A stretch of DNA of 64,000 nt, taken from Mycolicibacterium litorale. Lineage in GTDB: Bacteria; Actinomycetota; Actinomycetes; Mycobacteriales; Mycobacteriaceae. The translations under genes were made by a program, and so were the position numbers. The DNA lies in assembly GCF_010731695.1 (NCBI RefSeq), contig NZ_AP022586.1, positions 620,001 to 684,000 on the forward strand. The letters run 5' to 3'. Below are positions 1 to 8,700 of this stretch, piece by piece. The first letter of the stretch is position 1. Each line of letters starts with the position of its first letter. Under the pieces are notes generated by a model. It was given only the letters and a program-made list of their open reading frames with translations. It had not been told where the DNA came from and did no database searches.

Positions 1-389
1 CTCAGGCCGAACAGCAGCGCTCGGCCGAGTTCGCCGCGGCCGCCCGCCAAGGCGTGGTCACGCTGATGTCGCTGAACTTCGGCACCGCCAAAGAAGACGT
101 GCAGCGCATCATCGACAACGCGGCCGGCCAGTTCAAGGAGGACTTCGAAGCCAGCGCTGAGGATTTCACCACGGTCGCGGAGCGGTCGAAGGTGATCACC
201 GAGGCCAACGTGAACGCGACGGCCGTTCAGTCGATGACCGACAACTCGGCTGTGGTGCTGGTGGCCGCCACCTCTCGGATCACGAACGAGACCGGGGCGA
301 AGCAGGACCCCCGCACGTGGCGATTGATCGTGGACGTGGTCCGCGACGGTGACCGGATCAAGATGTCGAAGGTGGAGTTCGCGCCGTGA
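1..389 (+). CDS. Mce-associated protein, C-terminal part (5' truncated by window edge)
   Basis: The frame is open from base 3 and ends in TGA at 387-389, so only the last ~129 residues are present. The fragment begins with a helical Q/A/E-rich stretch and continues with a compact soluble domain. It resembles the periplasmic domain of the Mas/Mce-associated proteins encoded at the 3' end of mycobacterial mce operons: [13 protein letters not shown] near the start, then a region ending in [18 protein letters not shown]. The next gene is of the same family and overlaps by four bases, which is the usual tandem arrangement. The role (support of an Mce lipid importer at the cell envelope) is inferred from the family; no mce genes are visible because the window starts here. 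Confidence 0.7.
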   Translation, partial: QAEQQRSAEFAAAARQGVVTLMSLNFGTAKEDVQRIIDNAAGQFKEDFEASAEDFTTVAERSKVITEANVNATAVQSMTDNSAVVLVAATSRITNETGAKQDPRTWRLIVDVVRDGDRIKMSKVEFAP

Positions 390-1018
390 CGAGCAACGAC
401 AACACGAACCCGGACGACGTCGGCTCAGCAGCCGAGGCGAGCGAGGCCGACACCAGAGACGACGCCGAACCCGACGCCGTCGAGCAGCCGGCGGAAGAGC
501 CGGCGGAGACGTCGACCCGACCCGTGCGCAGGACGCGGAAGTGGATCGTCCCCGTCGCGGCGGTGATGGTCGTGCTGGCCGCGGCGTCGGCCGCCGGCTG
601 GCTGTACTTCTTCCAGTACAGGGTCGACGAGGAGACCGACGCCGACGCGTCCCGGGTGGCACTCGACGCGGCGAAGGACGGCACCGTCGCGCTGCTGTCC
701 TATGCACCCGAGACCCTCGACGACGACTTCACGACCGCGAAGTCGCAGTTGACCGGCGACTTCCTGAACTACTACACCGACTTCACCGAGAAGGTGGTCG
801 CGCCCGCGGCCAAGCAGAAATCGGTGAAGACCGAGGCGACGGTCGCGCAGGCCGCGATGTCGGAGATCACGCCCGATTCGGCGGTCGCGCTGCTGTTCGT
901 CAACCAGGCGACCACCAGCAAGGAGAACCCGGACGGCGCGTTCGCCTCGAGCAGCATCAAGGTGGGGCTGACCAAGGTCGACGGCAAGTGGCTCATCTCG
1001 TCCTTCGATCCGGTGTGA
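386..1018 (+). CDS. Mce-associated membrane protein
   Basis: This is a 210-residue protein whose GTG start overlaps the preceding TGA (GTGA, 386-389), so the two are translationally coupled. Residues 1-48 are acidic and low in complexity (D/E/A/P-rich), as expected for a cytosolic tail. Residues ~51-72 form one transmembrane helix after RTRKW. The remainder is an extracytoplasmic domain of the NTF2-like type found in Mce-associated proteins ([16 protein letters not shown] followed by [12 protein letters not shown]). The product is probably an accessory of an mce-type transporter encoded upstream of the window. The family call is good; the substrate is unknown. Confidence 0.75.
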   Translation: MTSNDNTNPDDVGSAAEASEADTRDDAEPDAVEQPAEEPAETSTRPVRRTRKWIVPVAAVMVVLAAASAAGWLYFFQYRVDEETDADASRVALDAAKDGTVALLSYAPETLDDDFTTAKSQLTGDFLNYYTDFTEKVVAPAAKQKSVKTEATVAQAAMSEITPDSAVALLFVNQATTSKENPDGAFASSSIKVGLTKVDGKWLISSFDPV

Positions 1019-1081
1019 CGCTCGGTCGTCCCTGACGGACGGCGGTGCTGAACCCGAGGCCGCGTGAGGGAAACTCGGGGC

Positions 1082-2320
1082 GTGACTGTCGAGCGACGAG
1101 GTATCCGGCCGATGCGCGGGCGCGACCCGCACGAAGTCCATCGGGTCGCGACGCCCCTGGAACTGCTGTTCGATCTGACGTTCGTGGTCGCGTTCGGTGT
1201 GGCCGCCTCGCAGTTTGCCCACCTGCTCGCCGAGGGGCACCTCGGCGGCGCGCTGGCCGGGTTCTGCTTCGCCACGTTCGCCGTCAGCTGGGCGTGGATC
1301 AACTTCAGCTGGTTCGCCTCGGCGTATGACACCGACGACTGGGTCTACCGGCTGACCACGATGATCCAGATGGTCGGCGTGCTCATCCTGGCGTTGGGGC
1401 TGCCGCAACTGGCGGCGTCCATCGACCACGGCGGACACCTCGACAACCGGATCGTCGTGGCGGGGTACGTGGTCATGCGAATCGCGTTGGTAGCGCAGTG
1501 GTTACGGGCCGCGTACGAAGACCCGCCACGGCGCGCCGCGTGCCTCACCTATGCCGGCGCGGTGGCTGTCGCGCAGCTGGGCTGGATCGCGTCGATCTTC
1601 GTCGACACGTCGGTGACCGTGAGCCTGGTGATCGCCGCGTTGCTCGCGCTGACGGAGATGTCCGGCCCGCTGGTGGCCGAACGGCGGATGGGCGGCACAC
1701 CGTGGCATGCCCACCACATCGCCGAGCGGTACGGGCTGCTCGCGATCATCGCGCTGGGGGAGGGCGTCGTCGGCACGGTCGCATCGTTGACCGCCGCGGT
1801 CGAGGAACTCGGGTGGTCGACCGACACCGTGCTCGTCGCGGTGGCGGGCACGGCGTTGACGTTCGGCATGTGGTGGGTGTACTTCGCCGAGCCGTTCGGG
1901 CCGCTTCTGCACGAGCGAAGGCAGCGCTCGTTCACGTTCGGCTATCTGCACATCCCCGTGTTCGGCGCCATCGTGGCCACCGGCGCCGGTCTGCACACCG
2001 CGGCCTACTACATCGAGCACCACTCTGCGCTCGGGGCGACGGGCACCGTGCTGTCGGTCGCGGTTCCGGTCGGGGTGTACATCCTGCTGGTCGCCGCGTC
2101 GCGCGTGCTGCTCACCGGCGACCGCGCACCCACGGCGGTGCTGTCGACCACGCTGTCGGCCGTCGTCCTCGTCGCGGCGGTGGTCGCGGCCGCCGCCGGA
2201 GTACCGATGGCCTGGTGCCTGCTGATCGTCACTGCGGCGCCCGTGGTCACCGTGGCGTCCAGGGCGTGGCTGGCGGGCCGGTTTGTCCGAAACGGTGCAC
2301 GGGTATCTCGGCCGGTGTAG
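1082..2320 (+). CDS. Low temperature requirement A (LtrA) family membrane protein
   Basis: A 412-residue polytopic membrane protein with about ten hydrophobic segments. The N-terminal signature H(R)VATPLELLFDLTFVVAF and the WINFSWFAS motif are typical of the LtrA family (named after Listeria LtrA; biochemical role unknown). GTG 1082 is preferred over GTG 1064 because a GAGGGA element lies about ten bases upstream of it and the family motif starts soon after. The conserved H-E pair in HHIAERYGLLAIIALGEGVVG is present. The 3' end of the gene contains the promoter of the next gene. Function cannot be assigned beyond the family. Confidence 0.85.
   Translation: MTVERRGIRPMRGRDPHEVHRVATPLELLFDLTFVVAFGVAASQFAHLLAEGHLGGALAGFCFATFAVSWAWINFSWFASAYDTDDWVYRLTTMIQMVGVLILALGLPQLAASIDHGGHLDNRIVVAGYVVMRIALVAQWLRAAYEDPPRRAACLTYAGAVAVAQLGWIASIFVDTSVTVSLVIAALLALTEMSGPLVAERRMGGTPWHAHHIAERYGLLAIIALGEGVVGTVASLTAAVEELGWSTDTVLVAVAGTALTFGMWWVYFAEPFGPLLHERRQRSFTFGYLHIPVFGAIVATGAGLHTAAYYIEHHSALGATGTVLSVAVPVGVYILLVAASRVLLTGDRAPTAVLSTTLSAVVLVAAVVAAAAGVPMAWCLLIVTAAPVVTVASRAWLAGRFVRNGARVSRPV
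2280..2305 (+). promoter_or_regulatory. SigF-type promoter for the ChaB gene
   Basis: GGTTT at 2280-2284 and GGGTA at 2301-2305 are separated by exactly 16 bases. This matches the mycobacterial SigF consensus (GGTTT, 15-17 bases, GGGTA). It lies inside the 3' end of the LtrA gene, ~32 bases before the ChaB start, so the ChaB gene can be transcribed independently under general stress. Confidence 0.75.
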
Positions 2321-2336
2321 TCGAAGGGAGGCCACG

Positions 2337-2756
2337 ATGCCGAAGACCACAAAGAGCGGTCAGGCCAAGAAGAGTGAGTTACCCAGCACCCTGAAGAAGT
2401 CCGACGCCAAAGCGCAGCGCACGTTCGCCAAGGCCCACGACTCGGCGGCCGAGGAGTACGGCGAGGGCGAGCGCGCGCACCGGGTGGCGTACAGCGCGCT
2501 CAAGCACAGCTACGAGAAGGTCGGCGACCATTGGGAGCCCAAGGACGAGAAGGGCCCGTCGGACCAGCGGGCGAAAAGCGGCGGCCCGAACGCCAAGGGT
2601 GAGACCGCCGAGGGCGTCAACGCCAACGCGTCGAAGAAGCACCTCATCGAGGTGGCCCGGCGACTGGACATCTCCGGCCGGTCGACCATGACCAAGGATG
2701 AACTGGTCTCGGCGATCAAGAAGGCCAACCGGCGCGAGTCGGCCCGCAAGCGTTAG
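2337..2756 (+). CDS. ChaB-domain protein with C-terminal Rho-N/SAP-like domain
   Basis: 139 residues, starting at ATG 2337 behind a strong GAAGGGAGG site. Residues ~12-65 match the ChaB fold (ELPSTLKKSDAKAQ, then AHRVAYSALKHSYEK and W.PK). ChaB was named as a putative cation-transport regulator in E. coli, but the annotation is weakly founded. Residues ~98-135 (KKHLIEVARRLDISGRS, then TKDELVSAIKKANRR) form a Rho-N/SAP-like helix-extended-loop-helix that usually binds nucleic acid. The protein is very Lys/Ala-rich. A SigF promoter in the preceding gene suggests a stress-protein role, possibly DNA-associated. Its stop overlaps that of the convergent MFS gene (TTAG, 2753-2756). Confidence 0.85.
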   Translation: MPKTTKSGQAKKSELPSTLKKSDAKAQRTFAKAHDSAAEEYGEGERAHRVAYSALKHSYEKVGDHWEPKDEKGPSDQRAKSGGPNAKGETAEGVNANASKKHLIEVARRLDISGRSTMTKDELVSAIKKANRRESARKR

Positions 2757-4033
2757 CGATCCTGGCGCGGGGCCAGGCTGGCGTCGAAGGTCTCGAACAA
2801 CATGCGTTCCTGCTCGAGGCGCATCATCCGCCGTGCCTTGCGCCGGGTGATCAGGATCCCGATGGTGGCCAGCGTCCACACCGCGTACTGCGCGGTCCAC
2901 GCCCACCGGAATGTGTCGAACGAGTAGCCGCCCGCCGCGTCGAGGATCTGTCCCATCGCCTGCATCACGAGCAGCGAGGCGAGGAATCCGCCCATATTGA
3001 CCATGCCCTGGGCGGTGCCGAGCGTGGCGCTCGGATTGAAGGTGCGTGCGAAGTCGAAGCCCACCATCGAGCCCGGTCCGCCGACCGAGATGACCACGAC
3101 GAGCGTCACCAGCAACCACAGCGGCGCAGGCCCGGACAGCGCGAGCACCACCGTCCACGCCAGGGCGTTGGAGCCGATGATCCCCAGCACGAGCCATGAC
3201 CTGCGGTGTGGGTGTCTGCCGGTGAAGATGCCGATGACGACGCCGGACGCGATCGCCGCGACCACCGAGACCGACAGCAGGGTGCCCGCGGTCCGCGTCG
3301 ACAGGCCCTGGGCAACGGTCAGGTACGGAACGCCCCACATCAGCGCGAAGACGGTCACCGAGAACTGCGTGCCCATGTGGGTGAAGAACCCGAGTCGCGT
3401 CCCGGGCCGCAGCCACACTGACTTGACGCTGCGCAGCGTGTCGCCGATCGTGCCGGTCGACTCCGGGACGTGCCGCCCAGAGGGCGTGTCCCGGACCAGC
3501 ACGAGGGTGAGCACCAGTGACGCCAGGCCGAGGGCGGCCACCGAGGTGTAGGCCGCGGTCCATCCGGCGACGCCGAGGATCGCCAGGAACGGCACCGCCG
3601 AGAGCACCTGCCCGAGCTGTCCGCAGATGCCGGTCAACTGCGTGACCAACGGGACCCGCTTGGGGGAGAACCAGTGGGGGACCAGCCGCAGTACCGAGAT
3701 GAACGTCAGGGCGTCACCGAGGCCCAGGACCGCCCTGGCGGCGATGGCCGCAGGCAGTGACTCGCTCACCGCCAGCGTCATCTGACCGGCCGCCATCAGC
3801 GCGGCCCCGGCGACGATGAGGGCTCTCGATCCGAAGCGGTCCAGCAGCACCCCGGCGGGCACCTGAGCGCCCGCGTAGACCACGACCTGTAGGACGACGA
3901 ACGTGGCCAGGACGCTCGGCGTGGCCGAGAACCGTTCACCGGCGTCGAGGCCCGAAACCCCCAGGGTGGTGCGGTCCATCACCGCGACGATGTAGGCCAG
4001 CAGTCCGGTGGCCCACACGATCCAGGGCCGCAC
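2753..4033 (-). CDS. MFS transporter
   Basis: 426 residues with about twelve hydrophobic helices. The motif-A loop (GVLLDRFGSRALI) follows TM2, and YIVAVMDRTTLGVSG lies in TM1. A large part resembles the NNP/ACS-type transporters (VPLVTQLTGICGQLGQVLSAVPF). The start is GTG at 4033 behind GAGAGG at suitable spacing. The gene diverges from the MerR regulator across a 319-base gap that contains a palindrome, so MerR control is plausible. Substrate unknown. The final ~35 residues are a charged cytosolic tail (RRKARRMMRLEQE). Confidence 0.85.
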   Translation of the reverse strand: MRPWIVWATGLLAYIVAVMDRTTLGVSGLDAGERFSATPSVLATFVVLQVVVYAGAQVPAGVLLDRFGSRALIVAGAALMAAGQMTLAVSESLPAAIAARAVLGLGDALTFISVLRLVPHWFSPKRVPLVTQLTGICGQLGQVLSAVPFLAILGVAGWTAAYTSVAALGLASLVLTLVLVRDTPSGRHVPESTGTIGDTLRSVKSVWLRPGTRLGFFTHMGTQFSVTVFALMWGVPYLTVAQGLSTRTAGTLLSVSVVAAIASGVVIGIFTGRHPHRRSWLVLGIIGSNALAWTVVLALSGPAPLWLLVTLVVVISVGGPGSMVGFDFARTFNPSATLGTAQGMVNMGGFLASLLVMQAMGQILDAAGGYSFDTFRWAWTAQYAVWTLATIGILITRRKARRMMRLEQERMLFETFDASLAPRQDR

Positions 4034-4352
4034 GCGGAACCTCTCGTCGATGGTTGTTTCTCGGATCCATGGTGTCCCACGGGGGTGTCCGTTGACGACT
4101 CCGTGGGTTGTGAGATTCGCTGCGACCCGGTCGCCGGCCCAGGTTCGGATTGCCTAAGAGTTGGCTGAAAACGCACTTACGTGCTGAGTGTTACAGGTGG
4201 GGTTTGATGTTGTTCCAGCTCACCGGCCATAGTGCGCTGCGCGCCGGATTCTTGTCGTAACTGCCGTCGAGTTCGCTCGATTCACCGTACCGCGGGTACA
4301 GTGATTTGTGCCGCGGTTCGAAGCACGACGCGCGCGGGAGAGGAGCGTGGAC
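4034..4352. other. Divergent intergenic region between MFS and MerR genes
   Basis: 319 bases without a convincing gene. The only strong structure is the near-perfect dyad at 4282-4304, annotated separately. Nothing else stands out apart from ribosome-binding sites on both sides (GAGAGG for the MFS gene on the minus strand, GAGAGGAG at 4338-4345 for the MerR gene). Confidence 0.6.
4282..4304. promoter_or_regulatory. Probable MerR-family operator
   Basis: Ten-base arms TCACCGTACC (4282-4291) and GGTACAGTGA (4295-4304) flank a GCG centre and match at nine of ten positions. The right arm contains a TACAGT that could serve as a -10 element, with TTCGCT at 4272-4277 giving a 19-base spacer, the long spacing typical of MerR-controlled promoters. 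The site lies 49 bases before the regulator's start, so autoregulation is the simplest reading. Confidence 0.6.
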
Positions 4353-5096
4353 GTGATCGAGTACCGCCTGAACGAATTGGCGCGGATCTCGGGGGTGAGC
4401 ACCCGCAACATCCGCGCCTACCGGGAACGCGGACTGCTGGACCCGCCGCGCCGCCAGGGCCGCTCGGCCTTCTACAACGCCTACCATCTGGCCCAGCTCG
4501 ACACGATCAACCAACTGCTGCGCCGGGGCTTCAGCTCCGCGCACATCGCCGAGTTCTTCGCGAGCATGCGCGCCGGCGCCGACCTGGCCGACATCCTGGG
4601 CCTGCAGCGCTCGTTGTTCGCCGCCGAGGGCGGCCGCGACGAGAATCCGCCCGTGGCGCGGGCGGTCGACATCGACGCCGACGGGGAAGAGGCGGCCCAG
4701 CTCGTGGCCTACGGCCTCGCCGAGGTGATCGACGGCAAAGTGGTGTTCCTCGACGCGTCGATCGCCGAGATCGTCGGGCGCGCCTCCGACCCGATGCTCT
4801 ACATCCGCGCCATCGTGCGCATCGTGGCCTCCACCCGACGCGACGTGGACACCCTGGCCGGCGTCGTGGCCGATGCGTTGCAGGAATGCATCGAGGCGCG
4901 GTTCGGACCGGACCGGACGCCGGATCCGCTCGAGATGCACCGGATGGTGCAGGACTACCGCGAACTGGCCAACCGGCTCGTCGCCCGCCACCTCGACGAG
5001 GCCTTGGACGCACAGGTCTCATCCCGGTGCGGTGGCGACGCGGCCGGCGCACTCACCCGACCGGCACCGCCGCATGCGGTCCGGGAGGGGAGCTGA
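4353..5096 (+). CDS. MerR family transcriptional regulator
   Basis: 247 residues from GTG 4353, chosen because GAGGAG (4340-4345) is seven bases upstream; GTG 4347 and ATG 4308 are alternatives. The N-terminal winged helix is typical: YRLNELARISGVSTRNIRAY at residues 3-22, then RERGLLDPPRRQGR and YHLAQLDTINQLLRRGFS. The C-terminal ~170 residues have no effector domain I recognise; they are acidic and mainly helical. No Cys cluster for metal sensing is visible, so a drug or lipid-like ligand is more likely than a metal. The gene is divergent from an MFS gene, which is a candidate target. It precedes the fas promoter region, but there is no direct evidence that it controls fas. Confidence 0.85.
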   Translation: MIEYRLNELARISGVSTRNIRAYRERGLLDPPRRQGRSAFYNAYHLAQLDTINQLLRRGFSSAHIAEFFASMRAGADLADILGLQRSLFAAEGGRDENPPVARAVDIDADGEEAAQLVAYGLAEVIDGKVVFLDASIAEIVGRASDPMLYIRAIVRIVASTRRDVDTLAGVVADALQECIEARFGPDRTPDPLEMHRMVQDYRELANRLVARHLDEALDAQVSSRCGGDAAGALTRPAPPHAVREGS

Positions 5097-5205
5097 CGTC
5101 GTCGGCATGAGCGCCGGTCTCCACGCCGTCGCCTCCGCGTGGCGCCGCCGGCCACACGCGGCTGGAACTCCAGGACTTCGAACGTCGGCCAGTGAGACGG
5201 AAAAC

Positions 5206-5226
5206 CTTACCGATCAGTAAGTAAGG
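5206..5226. promoter_or_regulatory. TetR-type palindrome in the fas upstream region
   Basis: TTACCGATCAGTAA (5207-5220) is palindromic at all but one symmetric pair around a GATC centre. CCTTAC (5205-5210) also pairs with GTAAGG (5221-5226). TNAC/GTNA-type dyads are typical of TetR regulators of lipid genes. In M. tuberculosis the fas-acpS operon is activated by the TetR-family protein FasR; I cannot verify that this is its exact motif. Confidence 0.4.
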
Positions 5227-5445
5227 ACAGCAAACATCGGCGCCACGGTTCGACCGCCGACTGGACAGATCGGGGGCCGCTGTCGACCCGTCACCGGCCC
5301 TGACCTCGCCGTTCGAGCTGCCGAAAATTCAGATAACGATTTGGTAACAATACTGCCGTGATCAGCAGCGTTGTAGCTACTCGACCGTAACCACCCGCCA
5401 GCAGGACGTTTGTCCCGGAAGCCGGGCGCGCCTTCTGAGCAGGGT

Positions 5446-5490
5446 GTTACCCAAGTACGGGTTACCCGTGCGTAGAACTCACCAGTAACC
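5446..5490. promoter_or_regulatory. GTTACCC direct/inverted repeat cluster upstream of fas
   Basis: GTTACCC occurs at 5446-5452 and 5461-5467, 15 bases apart, and the inverted GTAACC lies at 5485-5490. Further copies are at 5343 (GGTAAC) and 5386 (GTAACC). The clustered repeats suggest cooperative binding of a regulator such as FasR. The assignment is inference from position. Confidence 0.4.
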
Positions 5491-5725
5491 GTTTTGGGCA
5501 CCCGGTGGCCGTCTCCTCTTATGCCACTCTTAGTGGGGGCCGGGTTGTCTCCCCGCGGACCGAACGACAGGTCCGCTCGCGACGGCGACTCGCCGGATTC
5601 GACGCCGAATCGCCGTCGGCCCGCCGCAGAGCAGCGCGGGCCGCGCCGCAGACGACCACCCCACACACCGACGTTCGCGAGCGATATCCGCGAGCGCCAG
5701 AGCACCACCGAGGAGATAACGAGAC

Positions 5726-8700
5726 GTGACGATCTACGAGCATGACAGGGTGTCCACCGGTTGGGACGACGAGTCCGGGGCCAGGTCCACCCATGCACTT
5801 GTGGATCGCCTGACCGCGGGTGAGCCGTTCGCGGTGGCCTTCGGCGGGCAGGGCAGTGCATGGCTGGAGACCCTCGAGGAACTGGTGTCCTCGACCGGCA
5901 TCGAATCGGAGCTCGCCACGCTCGCCGGCGAGGCGGAGTTGCTGCTGGAGCCGGTGGCCAAAGAACTGGTCGTGGTGCGCCCGATCGGCTTCGAGCCGCT
6001 GCGCTGGGTGCGCGCGCTGGCCGCCGAGGAGCCGGTCCCGACCGCCAAGCAGCTGACCTCCGCAGCGGTGTCCGTACCGGGCGTGCTGCTGACCCAGGTC
6101 GCCGCGGTGCGCGCGCTCGCGCGCCAAGGAATGGACCTGTTCGACACGCCGCCCGTCGCGGTGGCCGGACACTCCCAGGGTGTGCTCGCCGTCGAGGCGC
6201 TGGCCGCCAAGGGCGCCAAGGACGTCGAACTGCTCGCCCTGGCCCAGCTGATCGGCGCCGCGGGCACGCTCGTGGCCCGTCGCCGCGGCATCACCGTCCT
6301 CGGCGACCGTCCGCCCATGGTCTCGGTCACCAACGCCGACCCTGAGCGGATCTACGAACTGCTCCAGGAGTTCTCCTCCGACGTGCGCACCGTGCTGCCG
6401 CCGGTGTTGTCGATCCGCAACGGCCGCCGCTCGGTCGTCATCACCGGAACGCCCGAGCAACTGTCGCGCTTCGAGCTGTACTGCAACCAGATCGCCGAGA
6501 AGGAAGAGGCCGAGCGCAAGAACAAGCTGCGCGGCGGCGCGGTCTTCGCGCCCGCATTCGACCCTGTCCAGGTCGAGGTCGGCTTCCACACGCCGCGCCT
6601 CGCCGACGGCATCGACATCGTCGGCCGCTGGGCCGAGGCCGTCGGGCTGGACGTCACGCTCGCGCGCCAGATGACCGAGGCGATCCTCGTCAGCCAGGTC
6701 GACTGGGTCGACGAGGTCACCGAACTGCACGACGCCGGCGCCCGGTGGATCCTCGACCTCGGTCCGGGCGACATCCTCACCCGCCTGACCGCCCCGGTGA
6801 TCCGCGGGCTCGGAGTCGGCATCGTGCCCGCCGCCACCCGCGGCGGCCAGCGCAACCTGTTCACCGTGGGGGCCGTGCCCGAGGTGGCCCGCCCCTGGTC
6901 CAGCTACACCCCGACCGCGGTGCGCCTGCCCGACGGTTCGGTCAAGCTGTCCACCAAATTCACCCGGCTCACCGGCCGCTCGCCGATCCTGCTGGCCGGG
7001 ATGACGCCCACGACCGTCGACGCCAAGATCGTCGCCGCGGCCGCCAACGCCGGCCACTGGGCCGAACTCGCCGGCGGCGGCCAGGTCACCGAAGAGATCT
7101 TCAACGACCGCATCGAAGAGCTCACCACGCTGCTCGAGCCGGGCCGGGCGATCCAGTTCAACTCGCTGTTCCTCGACCCCTACCTGTGGAAGCTGCAGCT
7201 CGGCGGCAAGCGACTGGTGCAGAAGGCCCGCCAGTCCGGCGCCCCCATCGACGGCGTCGTCGTCACCGCAGGCATCCCCGACCTCGAAGAGGCCGTCGAC
7301 CTCATCGACGAACTCAACGGCATCGGCATCAGCCACGTCGTGTTCAAGCCCGGAACCGTCGAGCAGATCCGCTCGGTCATCCGGATCGCCGCCGAGGTGC
7401 CCACCAAACCGGTCATCGTCCACATCGAGGGCGGCCGCGCCGGCGGCCACCACTCGTGGGAGGACCTCGACGACCTGCTGCTCACCACGTACAGCGAGCT
7501 CCGGTCGCGCGCCAACATCACGATCTGCGTCGGCGGCGGCATCGGCACGCCCGAGCGCGCCGCGGAGTACCTCAGCGGCCGCTGGTCGCAGGTCTACGGC
7601 TTCCCTGTGATGCCCGTCGACGGCATCCTCGTCGGCACCGCGGCGATGGCCGCGCTCGAAGCCACCACGTCGCCGGCCGTCAAGCAGCTGCTGGTCGACA
7701 CCCAGGGCACCGATCAGTGGGTCGGTGCAGGCAAGGCCCAGGGCGGCATGGCCTCGGGGCGCAGCCAGCTCGGCGCCGACATCCACGAGATCGACAACGC
7801 GGCGTCGCGCTGCGGCCGGCTGCTCGACGACGTCGCCGGTGACGCCGACGCCGTTGCCGACCGCCGCGACGAGATCATCGCCGCGATGGCCGCCACGGCC
7901 AAGCCGTACTTCGGCGACGTCGCGGACATGACCTACCTGCAGTGGCTGCGCCGCTACGTCGAGTTGTCGATCGGCGACGGCGACAGCACCGCCGACACCC
8001 GCAAGGGCGACTCCCCGTGGCTGGACATCACCTGGCGCGACCGGTTCGCCCAGATGCTGCAGCGCGCCGAGGCCCGGCTGCACCCGCGCGACCACGGTCC
8101 GATCGACACGCTGTTCGCCGACGAGTCGCTGCTGGAGACCCCGGACGCCGCGCTCGACCTCCTGCTGCAGCGCTATCCCGACGCCGATCGCGTGCAGCTG
8201 CACCCGGCCGACGTCCCGTTCTTCGTCCAGCTGTGCAAGACGCTGGGCAAACCGGTCAACTTCGTGCCGGTCATCGACAAGGACGTGCGCCGCTGGTGGC
8301 GCAGCGACTCGCTGTGGCAGGCCCACGACGCCCGCTACACCGCCGACCAGGTGTGCATCATCCCCGGCACCGCGGCCGTCGCGGGCATCACCCGCGTCGA
8401 CGAGCCCGTCGGTGAACTGCTCGACCGGTTCGAGCAGGCCGCGGTCGACGAGGTGCTGTCCCACAACGGCGACCCACGGCCGGTGACCAGCCGCCGCCAG
8501 GGCCGCACCGATGTGGACGGTCCGCTCGCGGTGCTGCTCGACGCCCCCGATGTGCTGTGGGCCGGCCGCACCGCGGTCAACCCGGTGCACCGCATCGCCG
8601 CCCCCGCCGACTGGCAGGTGCGCGACGAGGGCCGCACGGCCACCCACGCCTCCACCGGCGCCCGGCTCGACGTGGCCGGCGACTCGCACGTCGTGCTGAA

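Larger units (their letters stand above)
5097..5725. other. Long fas upstream region
   Basis: 629 bases with no supported gene. The region has two clusters of TTAC/GTAA palindromic elements (annotated separately), several isolated GTTACC or GGTAAC boxes (5343-5348, 5386-5391, 5446-5451, 5461-5466, 5485-5490) and an A/T-richer patch around 5325-5350 that could contain a promoter. A GAGGAGATAACGAG site precedes the fas GTG. The length and motif density fit a heavily regulated promoter with a long 5' leader. Confidence 0.6.
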
